From NCBI GenBank assembly GCA_965231165.1, contig OZ246421.1:372001-436000 (forward strand): a stretch of 64,000 nt of DNA, read 5' to 3'. This DNA is from Micavibrio_C sp965231165 (lineage in GTDB: Bacteria; Pseudomonadota; Alphaproteobacteria; Micavibrionales; Micavibrionaceae). Both the position numbers and the translations under genes were made by a program. The notes below the pieces were generated by a model. It was not told where the DNA came from, searched no databases, and saw only the letters and a program-made list of their open reading frames with translations. The first letter of the stretch is position 1. Each line of letters opens with the position of its first letter. Shown in pieces: positions 17,022 to 26,199 of the stretch.

Positions 17022-18947
17022 ATGTTTACCAAAATTCTCATTGCTAACCGCGGCGAAATTGCCTGCCGTGTGATCTCGACGGCGCGCGCTATGGGTATCA
17101 AGACCGTGGCGGTTTATTCCGACGCCGATAAGGGTGCGCGGCATGTGCGCATGGCGGACGAAGCGGTGCGGATCGGCCCGGCGGCTTCGCGCGATTCCTA
17201 TCTGCGCGGCGATGTGATTATCGAGGTGGCGAAGAAAACCGGAGCGCAGGCGATCCATCCTGGTTACGGCTTCCTGTCCGAGAATGAGGATTTCGCGGCG
17301 GCCTGCAAGAAAGCCAAAATCACCTTTATCGGCCCGACGCCCGAGGCGATTAACGCGATGGGTCTGAAAGATAAGGCCAAAGAAATTATGAAGAAGGCCG
17401 GGGTGCCGATTGTTCCCGGTTACATGGGCGAAAAGCAGGAACCCGATTTCCTGAAGAAAGAAGCCGACAAGATCGGCTATCCCGTTCTGATCAAGGCTGT
17501 CGCAGGCGGCGGCGGCAAGGGTATGCGCCGCGTCGATGACGGCAAGGATTTTGTCGAGGCGCTGGCCTCGTGTAAGCGCGAGGCGCTGGCGTCATTCAGC
17601 AACGATCATGTGCTGATTGAAAAATATGTCACCAAGCCGCGCCATATCGAGGTGCAGGTGTTCGGCGATATGCATGGTAACGCTGTGTATCTGTTCGAAC
17701 GTGACTGTTCATTGCAGCGCCGCCACCAGAAAGTGGTCGAGGAAGCGCCCGCACCAGGCTTGTCGGATAAAGTGCGCAAGGCACTGGGCGATGCGGCGGT
17801 GAAGGCGGTCAAGGCGCTGAAATACACCAACGCAGGCACCATCGAATTCATCATGGATGCCACCACCAATGAATTCTATTTCATGGAAATGAACACGCGG
17901 TTGCAGGTCGAGCATCCCGTCACGGAAATGATCACGGGGCAGGACCTTGTTTACTGGCAATTGCTGGTGGCGTCGGGTGAATTTCTGCCGCTGACGCAGG
18001 ATGAACTGGAGGTTGATGGTCACGCGTTCGAGGTGCGTTTATACGCCGAAGACCCGGCCAATAATTTCCTGCCACAGATCGGCAAAATTACAGGCTTCCG
18101 TACGCCGGATGACCTGCGCGTCGATACGGGCGTGGAGGAAGGCGATAGCGTGTCCATTCACTATGACCCGATGATCGCCAAACTGATCGTGCATGGTGAA
18201 ACACGCGAAGAAGCGATCGCCGAAATGCAATCAGCGCTGGAAAATACCGTTCTTTCCGGACTGATCACCAATCAGGAATTTCTCTATAACGTGTTCCTGA
18301 ACGAAGAATTTGTGAAGGGCGATGTCGATACCGGCTTTATCCCGCGTCATGAGAAAGAACTTCTGCCCGCGACCTATGGTCGCCCGGATATTGAAGATTT
18401 AGGCATTGCCTGTGCCTACCATCTGTCCGGTTACGATGACGGCGATCCGTGGAGTGTTGCCGATAACTGGCGCATGAACGGAGCGCTGACGCGGACGATT
18501 GAATTCGTATCGCGCGGCGACGTGCTGAAAGTGTCCGTGACCTGCCGTGGCGATGAATTCGATGTATCGTATGGTAAAGATAAAACCACGATCAACCGCG
18601 CCGCGCTTGATCAGGTCAATCTGGTGGCTGACGGTTACGATATCACGATTTTCCGCGATGGCCGTGTGGTGCCGCTGCATCTCTACAAGCCGGGTGGCAC
18701 AGGCGAGGAAGCGGGCGGCGAAGGCCGCATCATGGCGCCGATGCCGGGCAAGATCATCACCGTACTGGTGAGCAAGGGTGCCAGCGTCGATAAAAACCAG
18801 CCGCTGATGATCATGGAAGCCATGAAAATGGAAATGACCATCCGCGCCGGATGCGCGGGCATCGTCGGCGAACTGCCGGTCAGTGCCGGGCAGCAGGTAG
18901 GTGACGGTGCGTTGCTGGTGGCCATCGAGCAGAAAGAAGCGGCCTAG
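17022..18947 (+). CDS. mccA: Methylcrotonyl-CoA carboxylase alpha (biotin carboxylase/BCCP) subunit
   Basis: MccA carboxylates its own biotin with ATP and bicarbonate and hands CO2 to MccB. The 641-residue product starts with a biotin carboxylase domain: IANRGEIACRVI, HPGYGFLSEN, the Gly-rich ATP loop AVAGGGGKGMRRV and EMNTRLQVEHPVTE. A linker domain follows, then a C-terminal biotinyl domain with MEAMKMEM, biotin lysine K602. Length and domain order fit MCC alpha. Acetyl- and propionyl-CoA carboxylase alpha chains are similar, but the liu neighbours decide. The 189-base gap to the divergent permease should contain its promoter. Confidence 0.93.
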   Translation: MFTKILIANRGEIACRVISTARAMGIKTVAVYSDADKGARHVRMADEAVRIGPAASRDSYLRGDVIIEVAKKTGAQAIHPGYGFLSENEDFAAACKKAKITFIGPTPEAINAMGLKDKAKEIMKKAGVPIVPGYMGEKQEPDFLKKEADKIGYPVLIKAVAGGGGKGMRRVDDGKDFVEALASCKREALASFSNDHVLIEKYVTKPRHIEVQVFGDMHGNAVYLFERDCSLQRRHQKVVEEAPAPGLSDKVRKALGDAAVKAVKALKYTNAGTIEFIMDATTNEFYFMEMNTRLQVEHPVTEMITGQDLVYWQLLVASGEFLPLTQDELEVDGHAFEVRLYAEDPANNFLPQIGKITGFRTPDDLRVDTGVEEGDSVSIHYDPMIAKLIVHGETREEAIAEMQSALENTVLSGLITNQEFLYNVFLNEEFVKGDVDTGFIPRHEKELLPATYGRPDIEDLGIACAYHLSGYDDGDPWSVADNWRMNGALTRTIEFVSRGDVLKVSVTCRGDEFDVSYGKDKTTINRAALDQVNLVADGYDITIFRDGRVVPLHLYKPGGTGEEAGGEGRIMAPMPGKIITVLVSKGASVDKNQPLMIMEAMKMEMTIRAGCAGIVGELPVSAGQQVGDGALLVAIEQKEAA

Positions 18948-19129
18948 GGCTTCGGCGCTTCCGGCTTTTGGGCGGTTGTTGTCTTTTTGCCGAAATGTTC
19001 GGCGAAGATTTCGACATTTGCGGGCTTGGCTGCGCGTACGAAGGCATTGGAGCCGAAATAAGGGGAGAACTTCAGCTTGATGGCCTTTTGGTCGGCGTCT
19101 TCGGCACACTCAAATAATGGAATACACAT
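18944..19129 (-). CDS. Small hypothetical protein antisense to the mccA end
   Basis: A 61-residue ORF whose stop overlaps the mccA stop on the opposite strand by a few bases. It begins MCIPLFECAEDADQKAIKL and ends in a Pro/Lys/Ala-rich tail. The ATG is preceded by GAGGGG at about nine bases, a good ribosome-binding site, which is the main support for it being real. There is no signal peptide or recognised motif apart from two early cysteines. The neighbouring AT-rich gap at 19130-19263 could hold promoters for it and for mvaB. Confidence 0.45.
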   Translation of the reverse strand: MCIPLFECAEDADQKAIKLKFSPYFGSNAFVRAAKPANVEIFAEHFGKKTTTAQKPEAPKP

Positions 19130-19263
19130 TGATTATTTCCCCTCTTTATCAATCTTATAGAGGTAATTTACAGCAGTTATTTGCATAATACAACAGAATG
19201 GTGCTTTTCTTGGAATATCTATGTGTTACAAATGCTTAACATAAATTCACAGCTGGCCGGGAA

Positions 19264-20163
19264 ATGTTAAAAAGCGTCCGCATCGTTGAAGTTGGTCCCC
19301 GCGACGGGCTTCAGAACGAAAAACAGAATGTCGATACCGCGACCAAGGTCGCGCTGATCAACCGCCTGTCCGATGCGGGGCTGACGAATGTCGAGGTCAC
19401 CAGTTTCGTATCGCCCAAATGGGTGCCGCAAATGGCAGATGCCGCCGCGGTGATGGCGCAGATCACCCGCAAGCCCGGCGTCAGTTATCCGGTGCTGGTG
19501 CCAAACGAGAAAGGCATGGAAGCGGCGATACAATCCGGCGCACAGGAAATCGCCGTGTTTGCCTCAGCCTCTGAAAGTTTCAGCCAGAAAAATATCAACT
19601 GCACGATTGCCGAAAGCCTCGCACGTTTTGAGCCTGTGATGGCGATGGCCAAGGCGCACAAGATCAAGGTGCGCGGTTATGTGTCGTGCGTGGTGGGTTG
19701 CCCTTATGAAGGCGCGATTGCGCCGGCGGCGGTGGCTGATGTAGCGGCGAAGCTGCGCGCCATGGGCTGCTACGAAATTTCCCTCGGTGATACCATTGGT
19801 GTCGGTACACCGGGCAAGGTCAAAATTATGCTCGATACTGTCATGCGCCACGTTCCGGCGACCGAACTGGCGCTGCATTGCCATGATACCTATGGGCAGG
19901 CCTTGGTAAATATTTACGCCGGACTGGAAATGGGAATCGCCGTGTTCGATTCCTCTGTCGCGGGTCTGGGCGGCTGCCCCTATGCCAAGGGTGCCACCGG
20001 CAATGTCGCCACTGAAGATGTGCTTTATATGCTGAACGGTCTGGGCATCGAAACAGACGTCGATCTCGACAAGATCGTCGAAACGGCATGGTTTATATCC
20101 GACAAACTGGGACGCAAGCCCGCATCGAACGTGGCGAATGCCATCAAGGGGAGCCGGGAATGA
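19264..20163 (+). CDS. mvaB: Hydroxymethylglutaryl-CoA lyase
   Basis: It cleaves HMG-CoA to acetyl-CoA and acetoacetate, the last step of leucine degradation. The 299-residue TIM-barrel protein has VEVGPRDGLQNEK at the N-terminus (metal and substrate residues), ALHCHDTYGQAL with metal-binding histidines, and the family signature GLGGCPYAKGATGN with catalytic C238. Length matches bacterial enzymes. It stands between mccA and ivd. The short ribosome-binding-like GGGAA is close to the ATG. It is also called liuE. Confidence 0.95.
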   Translation: MLKSVRIVEVGPRDGLQNEKQNVDTATKVALINRLSDAGLTNVEVTSFVSPKWVPQMADAAAVMAQITRKPGVSYPVLVPNEKGMEAAIQSGAQEIAVFASASESFSQKNINCTIAESLARFEPVMAMAKAHKIKVRGYVSCVVGCPYEGAIAPAAVADVAAKLRAMGCYEISLGDTIGVGTPGKVKIMLDTVMRHVPATELALHCHDTYGQALVNIYAGLEMGIAVFDSSVAGLGGCPYAKGATGNVATEDVLYMLNGLGIETDVDLDKIVETAWFISDKLGRKPASNVANAIKGSRE

Positions 20164-20210
20164 AAACATCGGCGCAGCGCAAAGAACACACATCACAAGG
20201 AGTACCAACC

Positions 20211-21374
20211 ATGTCCTATCCCACATTGAAATTCGCGCACCCGGAAGAAATCGAGATGCTGCGCGAAGAAGTGCGCAAATTCTGTGCGGCTGAGCTGGCG
20301 CCGCGCGCCGCGCAGATTGATGAGGAAAACGAATTCCCCGCCGACATGTGGAAAAAATTCGGCGATATGGGGCTGCTCGGCATGACCGTGCCGGAGGAAT
20401 TCGGCGGCGTGAATATGGGCTATCTTGCGCATGTGGTGGCGATGGAGGAAATTTCCCGCGCGTCCGCTTCGGTGGCCCTGTCTTATGGCGCGCATTCAAA
20501 CCTGTGCGTGAACCAGATCAACCGCAATGGTAACGCGGCACAGAAGAAAAAATACCTGCCGAAGCTGATTTCCGGCGATCATGTCGGGGCGCTGGCGATG
20601 AGTGAGCCGGGCGCGGGCAGCGATGTGGTATCGATGAAACTGCGCGCCGAAAAGAAAGGCGACCGCTATGTCCTCAACGGCAATAAAATGTGGATCACCA
20701 ACGGCCCGAACGCCGACACGCTGGTGGTTTATGCCAAGACCGATGTCGCTGCCGGATCAAAGGGCATTACCGCCTTTATCATCGAGAAAGATTTCAAAGG
20801 TTTCTCGACAGCGCAGAAGCTAGACAAGCTCGGCATGCGCGGTTCCAACACCTGCGAACTGGTATTCCAGGATTGCGAAGTGCCGGAAGAAAACGTGCTC
20901 GGTGAAATCGGCAAGGGCGTGAAGGTGCTGATGAGCGGCCTTGATTATGAACGCGTGGTGCTTTCGGGCGGGCCGCTTGGTATCATGCAGGCATGCCTCG
21001 ATGTGGTTATTCCCTACATCCATGACCGCAAGCAATTCGATCAGCCTATCGGCATGTTCCAGTTGATGCAGGGCAAGGTCGCCGATATGTACACGACACT
21101 CTCCAGCCAGCGCGCTTATGTTTATGCTGTGGCGCAATCCTGCGACCGTGGCGAAACCACGCGCAAGGATGCGGCAGGCTGCATCCTGATGTCAGCCGAA
21201 GCCGCCACGCAAATGGCGCTGCAGGCGATCCAGTGTCTGGGTGGTAACGGCTATATCAACGAATTCCCGACGGGCCGGCTGCTGCGCGATGCCAAACTCT
21301 ACGAAATCGGTGCGGGCACCTCCGAAATCCGCCGCATGCTGATTGGTCGTGAGTTGTTTGAGGAGACGAAATAG
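20211..21374 (+). CDS. ivd: Isovaleryl-CoA dehydrogenase
   Basis: An FAD-dependent acyl-CoA dehydrogenase that oxidises isovaleryl-CoA to 3-methylcrotonyl-CoA, passing electrons to ETF. The 387-residue product has AMSEPGAGSDVVSM and KMWITNGPNAD flavin and substrate segments, and the C-terminal IGAGTSEIRRMLIGREL. The catalytic base sits where isovaleryl-CoA dehydrogenases have it: E247 in GLDYERVVLSGGPLGIMQ. That separates this enzyme from most other acyl-CoA dehydrogenases, whose base is in the C-terminal segment. The frame is open upstream to 20088, but AAGGAG at 20196-20201 fixes the ATG at 20211. The gene is last in the liu cluster and is also named liuA. Confidence 0.95.
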   Translation: MSYPTLKFAHPEEIEMLREEVRKFCAAELAPRAAQIDEENEFPADMWKKFGDMGLLGMTVPEEFGGVNMGYLAHVVAMEEISRASASVALSYGAHSNLCVNQINRNGNAAQKKKYLPKLISGDHVGALAMSEPGAGSDVVSMKLRAEKKGDRYVLNGNKMWITNGPNADTLVVYAKTDVAAGSKGITAFIIEKDFKGFSTAQKLDKLGMRGSNTCELVFQDCEVPEENVLGEIGKGVKVLMSGLDYERVVLSGGPLGIMQACLDVVIPYIHDRKQFDQPIGMFQLMQGKVADMYTTLSSQRAYVYAVAQSCDRGETTRKDAAGCILMSAEAATQMALQAIQCLGGNGYINEFPTGRLLRDAKLYEIGAGTSEIRRMLIGRELFEETK

Positions 21375-21377
21375 ATT

Positions 21378-21809
21378 TCAGGTAAGCGTTCTCTGAATAA
21401 GCCTGCCCAATCCCTTCAGTTTATGTTGCTCGGCATAAGCCAGAGCCGATGGGGTTTTGAGTTCGGCGGGCAGGTGACGTTTTACAAGATCGCTGCTGAA
21501 GCCATCTTTCTCTATGACACGTTGGGCGAGACTGTCGGCATATTTTATGGCGATTCTATCCTGACGCGCCGCCAGAAGTGCTTGCGGTAGGCTAAAATAG
21601 GAGATGAAGATGGCGGCCCTTAAGGCTGTGTCTTCAAAGAAGTAAGGCACGGGGCTGCGCAGGCAGTAAGCTAGGTTTTTAAGACCGGTCATTATATTTT
21701 CATTGTCACGCTCGTTAATCTCAATGAGAAATCCGGATGCCGCATCGATAAAGTCGCGGCATAGATTGGCGTAAGCACGGCGGCGGAAGGGGGTGTCTGT
21801 CCCGTTCAT
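21378..21809 (-). CDS. Hypothetical protein
   Basis: A 143-residue, mostly helical soluble protein that I cannot place. Hydrophobic patches (NIMTGLKNLAYCL, AAIFISYFSLPQALLAA) are too short or too broken for convincing membrane spans. An AGGGAG site lies eight bases before the ATG, which supports expression. It ends 3 bases after ivd, tail to tail. The hairpin at 21842-21867 lies just upstream. Confidence 0.55.
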   Translation of the reverse strand: MNGTDTPFRRRAYANLCRDFIDAASGFLIEINERDNENIMTGLKNLAYCLRSPVPYFFEDTALRAAIFISYFSLPQALLAARQDRIAIKYADSLAQRVIEKDGFSSDLVKRHLPAELKTPSALAYAEQHKLKGLGRLIQRTLT

Positions 21810-21841
21810 TCGTGATCTCCCTGAAGATCAAAATCGTTATT

Positions 21842-21867
21842 ACCCATATTCATTTCAGAATATGGGT
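21842..21867 (-). terminator. Perfect inverted repeat between two reverse-strand genes
   Basis: ACCCATATTC and GAATATGGGT form a 10-base perfect stem with a six-base loop. It is 34 bases downstream of the stop of 21901-22170 and just ahead of the 21809 start. The U-tract is weak, so it may be a terminator or an operator for the downstream gene. Confidence 0.4.
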
Positions 21868-21900
21868 CAGGGGTCAATCTGTCTTACTGGAAAATTGTGA

Positions 21901-22170
21901 TTACGATCCCGGCATGAAAATCGGGGCGCCGTTGGTATAGAACGCTGTGCCGCCGCCACCGGATGACATGCCCAGATTGATCGGGCTGCCTACAGATGTG
22001 ATGCTGTTCAGGCTGCCGGAGATCATGCTTTCGGCTTTATAGGCAAATTCCTGCACACCGACGGGGGCGCGTTGATCGTTGATCATACCGCCGACAAAGG
22101 GGGTGATGACGAAGAAAAGCGTGGCCAGAGTCAGCAATTCGTTTTTCAGCAGTTTAAAGAGTGTGCCCAT
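21901..22170 (-). CDS. Small hypothetical protein with one N-terminal membrane segment
   Basis: From the ATG at 22170 the product has 89 residues. A hydrophobic segment (KNELLTLATLFFVITPFVGG) is followed by a Ser/Gly-rich, low-complexity C-terminus ending in NGAPIFMPGS. AGGGA lies nine bases before this ATG; the longer frame to 22206 starts with a basic stretch and has no such site. No family is recognised. It is divergent from the indolepyruvate oxidoreductase gene across a 217-base gap in which I see no other gene. Confidence 0.5.
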   Translation of the reverse strand: MGTLFKLLKNELLTLATLFFVITPFVGGMINDQRAPVGVQEFAYKAESMISGSLNSITSVGSPINLGMSSGGGGTAFYTNGAPIFMPGS

Positions 22171-22387
22171 TTTTTTGTCCCTGTGTTTTGTCCGTACCCC
22201 CATCATGCCAAAATGTTTTTAACAGCGTTTTAATCATCGGCCGGAATTGCCTAAAATTTTATGTATTTTCAGGGGGTTGCTAGGCTGCGGCGTTGCACCA
22301 ATTCTGCGCTGTGCGACTGGAAAAGACCTTGCGAATCCATTAGGTTAATCACGTTCTCTTAAACCGAGTTTTCCGGGTATCCATAAA

Positions 22388-25300
22388 ATGGCACAGGCAC
22401 TGCGCAACGTATCTCTCAAAGATAAATTCGAACTGGATGACGGCGTGGCCTTCATGTCCGGTTTGCAGGCGCTGACGCGTCTGCCGATCGTGCAGCGCCG
22501 CCGCGATATCGCTGCGGGTTTGAACACCGCCGGGTTTATTTCCGGTTACCGCGGCTCGCCGCTCGGCGGGTATGATCTGGCGCTGGAGAAAGCGAAGAAA
22601 TATCTCGACGAGGTGAACGTCAAATTTATTCCCGGCGTGAATGAAGATCTGGCCGCCACCGCTGTCTGGGGTACGCAGCAGGTGGGGTTCTATCAAAACC
22701 ATAACGTCGATGGCGTGTTCGGTATCTGGTACGGCAAGGCGCCCGGCGTTGACCGTTCCGGCGATGTCATCCGCCATGCGAACGCGAACGGCACCGCGCC
22801 CCTCGGTGGCGTGCTGGCGATTTTTGGCGACGACCATGCTTGTAAATCATCAACATTGTCCTGCCAGAGCGATCATGCGCTCTATGCCATGCAGGTGCCG
22901 CAGCTTTACCCAGCCAGTACGCAGGAATTTGTTGAATACGGCCTTCTCGGGATTGCGATGTCGCGTTATTCCGGTTGCTGGAGCGCGATGAAAGTCACTT
23001 CTGAAACGGTGGAGACATCGGGCACTGTTGATCTGTCGCGTGAGGGTCGCGCTATCATTCTTCCGGGTGATGACGAATTCGAAATGCCGCCGGGCGGCCT
23101 GCATATCCGCCTCAACGACACGCCGCGCGAAATCGATTACCGCCTGCAAAATTTCAAACTATTTGCCTGCCATGCCTTTGCGCGCAAAAATAATATCGAC
23201 CGCGTGGTGTGGGATTCGCCCAAGCCGCGTTTCGGTATCATCACCTCGGGCAAATCCTACGGCGATGTGCGTCAGGCCTTGATTGAACTGGGTATTACCG
23301 AGCAAGTCGCGCGCGATATCGGTCTGCGTATTTATAAAGTCGGCATGACGTGGCCGCTGGAGCCTGTCGGCGTACAAAAATTCGTCGAAGGTCTGGAAGA
23401 AATTCTGATCGTTGAAGAGAAGCGCGAATTTATTGAATATCAGCTGAAACAACAAATTTTCAACTGGGACGCCAAGCGCCGTCCGATTGTCGTCGGCAAA
23501 TATGACGAACACCGTAACCACTTGCTGCCGTTGCATAACGACCAGTCGGTCGGGCTAGTGACGAAAGTAATTGCGCAGCGCATCAGCCGTTTCTACCACA
23601 ATGAACAGGTGGAACGCGCGTTGACCTTCTACGAAAATTACGAGAAGAAAGTGGCGAACTATGTTCCGGCCACGCTGCGCCGCCCGTGGTATTGCTCGGG
23701 CTGCCCGCACAATACCTCGACCAAGGTGCCGGATGGCAGTTTTGCGATGGTTGGCATCGGCTGCCATTACATGGTGCAGTGGATGGATAGAAATTCCGCG
23801 CTCTGTACGCAGATGGGCGGGGAAGGGGTGCCTTGGATCGGCGCTGCGCCTTACACCGACACCAAACATATCTTTGCGAACCTCGGCGACGGCACTTATT
23901 TCCATTCCGGCTCGCTCGCCATTCGCGCGGCGGTGGCGGCCAAGGTGAACATCACCTATAAAATCCTTTATAACGATGCCGTCGCCATGACCGGCGGTCA
24001 GCATGTTGACGGCGATCTGCCGGTGTACCGCGTCGCGCAGCAGGTGATGGCCGAAGGCATTGCCAAATGCTGGATCGTCACGGAAAATCCCGAGAACTAC
24101 GCCGACCGTAAAGGCATCCCGGCAGAGGTGCCCGTGCTTCACCGCAGCTGGATGGAAAAAATCCAGCTTGAGGCGCGCGACACACCAGGCACCACCGTCA
24201 TTATCTATGACCAGACCTGCGCCGCTGAAAAACGCCGCCGCCGCAAACGCGGGCAATATCCTGATCCGGCAAAACGCGTGATGATCAACTCCGCTGTGTG
24301 CGAAGGCTGCGGTGATTGCTCGGTGCAGTCGAACTGCGTGTCGGTGCAGCCGTTGGAAACAGAATATGGCCGCAAGCGCCAGATCAACCAGTCGTCTTGC
24401 AACAAAGACTTCTCCTGCCTGAAAGGGTTCTGCCCGTCCTTCGTGACGATTGAGGGCGGTTCCTTAAAGAAAACCAAAGGCAGCGATGCCGCGAGTATTT
24501 TCGCCAGCATCCCGCAGCCGCAAGTCCCGACGCTGAACAGCGCATGGAACGTGATGGTGACGGGCATCGGCGGCACGGGCGTTCTGACCGTGGGCGCGCT
24601 GATGGGTATGGCCGCACATCTTGAGAGCAAATGCTGCGCGATCCTCGATTCAACCGGGTTGGCGCAAAAGGGCGGGGAAGTCCTCTCCCATGTGCGTCTG
24701 GCGCCGACGCAGGATGAACTGCGCACGGGTCACATTATAACGGGCGGCACTGATCTGCTGCTGGCCTGCGATATTGTCTCCGGCGTGGGTAAGGCTTCGT
24801 ATGAAACGCTCAACCCTGAACGCACCCATGCGGTCGTGAATGCCGAAAATACGCCTGTGTCCGCTTTCGTTCTGAATAACAAAATGGATTTCCATGATGA
24901 CGAAATCCGCAAGGAACTGGAGGCGGCGGTCAAGGATTTCTCCTACGTCGATGCCACCGATGTCACCGCCACGTTACTGGGCGATGAAATGGGCACCAAC
25001 GTGTTTATGATGGGCTATGCATGGCAACGCGGATTAGTGCCGCTCACCGAAGCCGCGATCATGAAAGCCATCGAAATGAACGGCGTGTCGATTGATGACA
25101 ACAAGAAAGCCTTTAACTATGGCCGTCTTGCCGCGCACGATCCGGCGAAACTTGAAGAGATGGTCAAGGAAGTCGCAGGCGGCGTACTGGAAGACCCGAT
25201 TGCTGAAACGCTGGACGACATCATCGCCAAACGCATCAAATACCTGACCGATTATCAGGATGCTGCTTATGCGGATAAATACCGTCTGGCCGTGGCGCGT

Positions 25301-25858
25301 TTCCGCGATGTTGATCCGGAAATGGGTGAGGCCGTAGCAAAGAACTACCACAAACTGCTCGCCTATAAAGACGAGTATGAAGTAGCCCGCCTTTACACCA
25401 ACGGCGATTTCATCAAGAAACTGCAAGCGCAATTCGAGGGGGATTATAAACTTAAATTCAACCTTGCCCCGCCCATCATGGAAACCACCGATCCCGCCAC
25501 AGGGCGTCCGAAAAAACGCGAATTCGGCCCGTGGATGATGACGGGCTTCCAGTTGCTGGCAAAATTCAAATTTCTGCGCGGCACAAAGTTCGATATTTTT
25601 GGCTACCACCACGACCGCAAAGAAGAACGCGCCCTGATTGCCGAATATGAAGCGACGATGGATCTGGTGCTGTCAAAACTGAACAGCGGCAACCGCCAAA
25701 TCGGTCTCGATCTTCTGAACCTGCCCGACATGATCCGCGGCTACGGCCCGGTGAAAGCTGGCAACGTGAAGAAAGCCAAGGGGCAAAAGCAGGCGTTGCT
25801 GGTGAAGCTGAATGGCGGTGCGGCGAATGTAAACGATACGGCGAAGGTGGCGGCTTAA
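22388..25858 (+). CDS. Indolepyruvate ferredoxin oxidoreductase, fused alpha/beta/gamma type
   Basis: This 1156-residue enzyme is the single-chain form of the 2-oxoacid:acceptor oxidoreductases that decarboxylate aryl or branched 2-oxoacids to acyl-CoA. Residues 1-400 are the pyrimidine-binding part (GYRGSPLGGYDLALEKAK). The thiamine diphosphate domain has GDGTYFHSG from 500 and NDAVAMTGGQ. A cysteine cluster follows (C638, C641, C644 and C650, then CNKDFSCLKGFC). A gamma domain with GIGGTGVLTVGAL comes next, and the C-terminal 250 residues are the extension seen in fused proteins. Substrate is inferred from the family: indolepyruvate, phenylpyruvate or branched 2-oxoacids. The aminotransferase at 27-28 kb could supply such oxoacids. 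Confidence 0.88.
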   Translation: MAQALRNVSLKDKFELDDGVAFMSGLQALTRLPIVQRRRDIAAGLNTAGFISGYRGSPLGGYDLALEKAKKYLDEVNVKFIPGVNEDLAATAVWGTQQVGFYQNHNVDGVFGIWYGKAPGVDRSGDVIRHANANGTAPLGGVLAIFGDDHACKSSTLSCQSDHALYAMQVPQLYPASTQEFVEYGLLGIAMSRYSGCWSAMKVTSETVETSGTVDLSREGRAIILPGDDEFEMPPGGLHIRLNDTPREIDYRLQNFKLFACHAFARKNNIDRVVWDSPKPRFGIITSGKSYGDVRQALIELGITEQVARDIGLRIYKVGMTWPLEPVGVQKFVEGLEEILIVEEKREFIEYQLKQQIFNWDAKRRPIVVGKYDEHRNHLLPLHNDQSVGLVTKVIAQRISRFYHNEQVERALTFYENYEKKVANYVPATLRRPWYCSGCPHNTSTKVPDGSFAMVGIGCHYMVQWMDRNSALCTQMGGEGVPWIGAAPYTDTKHIFANLGDGTYFHSGSLAIRAAVAAKVNITYKILYNDAVAMTGGQHVDGDLPVYRVAQQVMAEGIAKCWIVTENPENYADRKGIPAEVPVLHRSWMEKIQLEARDTPGTTVIIYDQTCAAEKRRRRKRGQYPDPAKRVMINSAVCEGCGDCSVQSNCVSVQPLETEYGRKRQINQSSCNKDFSCLKGFCPSFVTIEGGSLKKTKGSDAASIFASIPQPQVPTLNSAWNVMVTGIGGTGVLTVGALMGMAAHLESKCCAILDSTGLAQKGGEVLSHVRLAPTQDELRTGHIITGGTDLLLACDIVSGVGKASYETLNPERTHAVVNAENTPVSAFVLNNKMDFHDDEIRKELEAAVKDFSYVDATDVTATLLGDEMGTNVFMMGYAWQRGLVPLTEAAIMKAIEMNGVSIDDNKKAFNYGRLAAHDPAKLEEMVKEVAGGVLEDPIAETLDDIIAKRIKYLTDYQDAAYADKYRLAVARFRDVDPEMGEAVAKNYHKLLAYKDEYEVARLYTNGDFIKKLQAQFEGDYKLKFNLAPPIMETTDPATGRPKKREFGPWMMTGFQLLAKFKFLRGTKFDIFGYHHDRKEERALIAEYEATMDLVLSKLNSGNRQIGLDLLNLPDMIRGYGPVKAGNVKKAKGQKQALLVKLNGGAANVNDTAKVAA

Positions 25859-25900
25859 GTTTTAATCGCGAAGACGCGAAGGCACGAAGTTCTTCTCAGT

Positions 25901-25977
25901 GTCACCCCGAGGAGTTTACGACGAGGGATCTCCTCTTAGTGAGCAAGATGAGATTCCTCTCTATCGCTCGGAATGAC
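25901..25977. repeat. Palindromic repeat, degenerate type A
   Basis: It starts GTCACCCCGAGG and ends CGCTCGGAATGAC, with GAGGGATCTC and GAGATTCCTC arms. It is the first of two palindromes inside 25862-26106. Confidence 0.6.
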
Positions 25978-25991
25978 AAAACCTCTCAATC

Positions 25992-26066
25992 GTCATCCCT
26001 GCGAAGGCCGGGATCCATTCAATCGAATGGATAGTCACTATGGATTCCCGCTTGCGCGGGGATGAC
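25992..26066. repeat. Palindromic repeat, type B
   Basis: It runs from GTCATCCCTGCGAAGGCCGG to CTTGCGCGGGGATGAC, with GGATCCATTC and GAATGGAT arms in the middle. It is related to 10205-10287. Confidence 0.7.
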
Positions 26067-26199
26067 GATTGCTAAAACCTTTGTGTCTTCGCGCTTTCGC
26101 GGTTAAGTGATTTTTTCTAAATTTTTTTGGTTTCCTTAATTTTTATGCTTTTTATGTTTGCTCTATATGATTCAATTTACTCTGATTTAATTGATCATT

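Larger units (their letters stand above)
25862..26106. repeat. Composite nested palindromic element
   Basis: Outer arms TTAATCGCGAAGACGCGAA (left) and the complement-like CTTCGCGCTTTCGCGGTTAA (right) enclose one type A and one type B palindrome. The whole gap after the indolepyruvate oxidoreductase gene (25859-26199) is made of this element plus an AT-rich tail; no gene is seen in it. The left arm recurs at 70-100. Confidence 0.65.

Noticed and set aside
16833..17258. Extended N-terminus of the DMT permease
   Set aside because: The frame stays open for 142 codons upstream of the first helix, but the residues are Arg/His-rich and overlap the start of mccA on the other strand.
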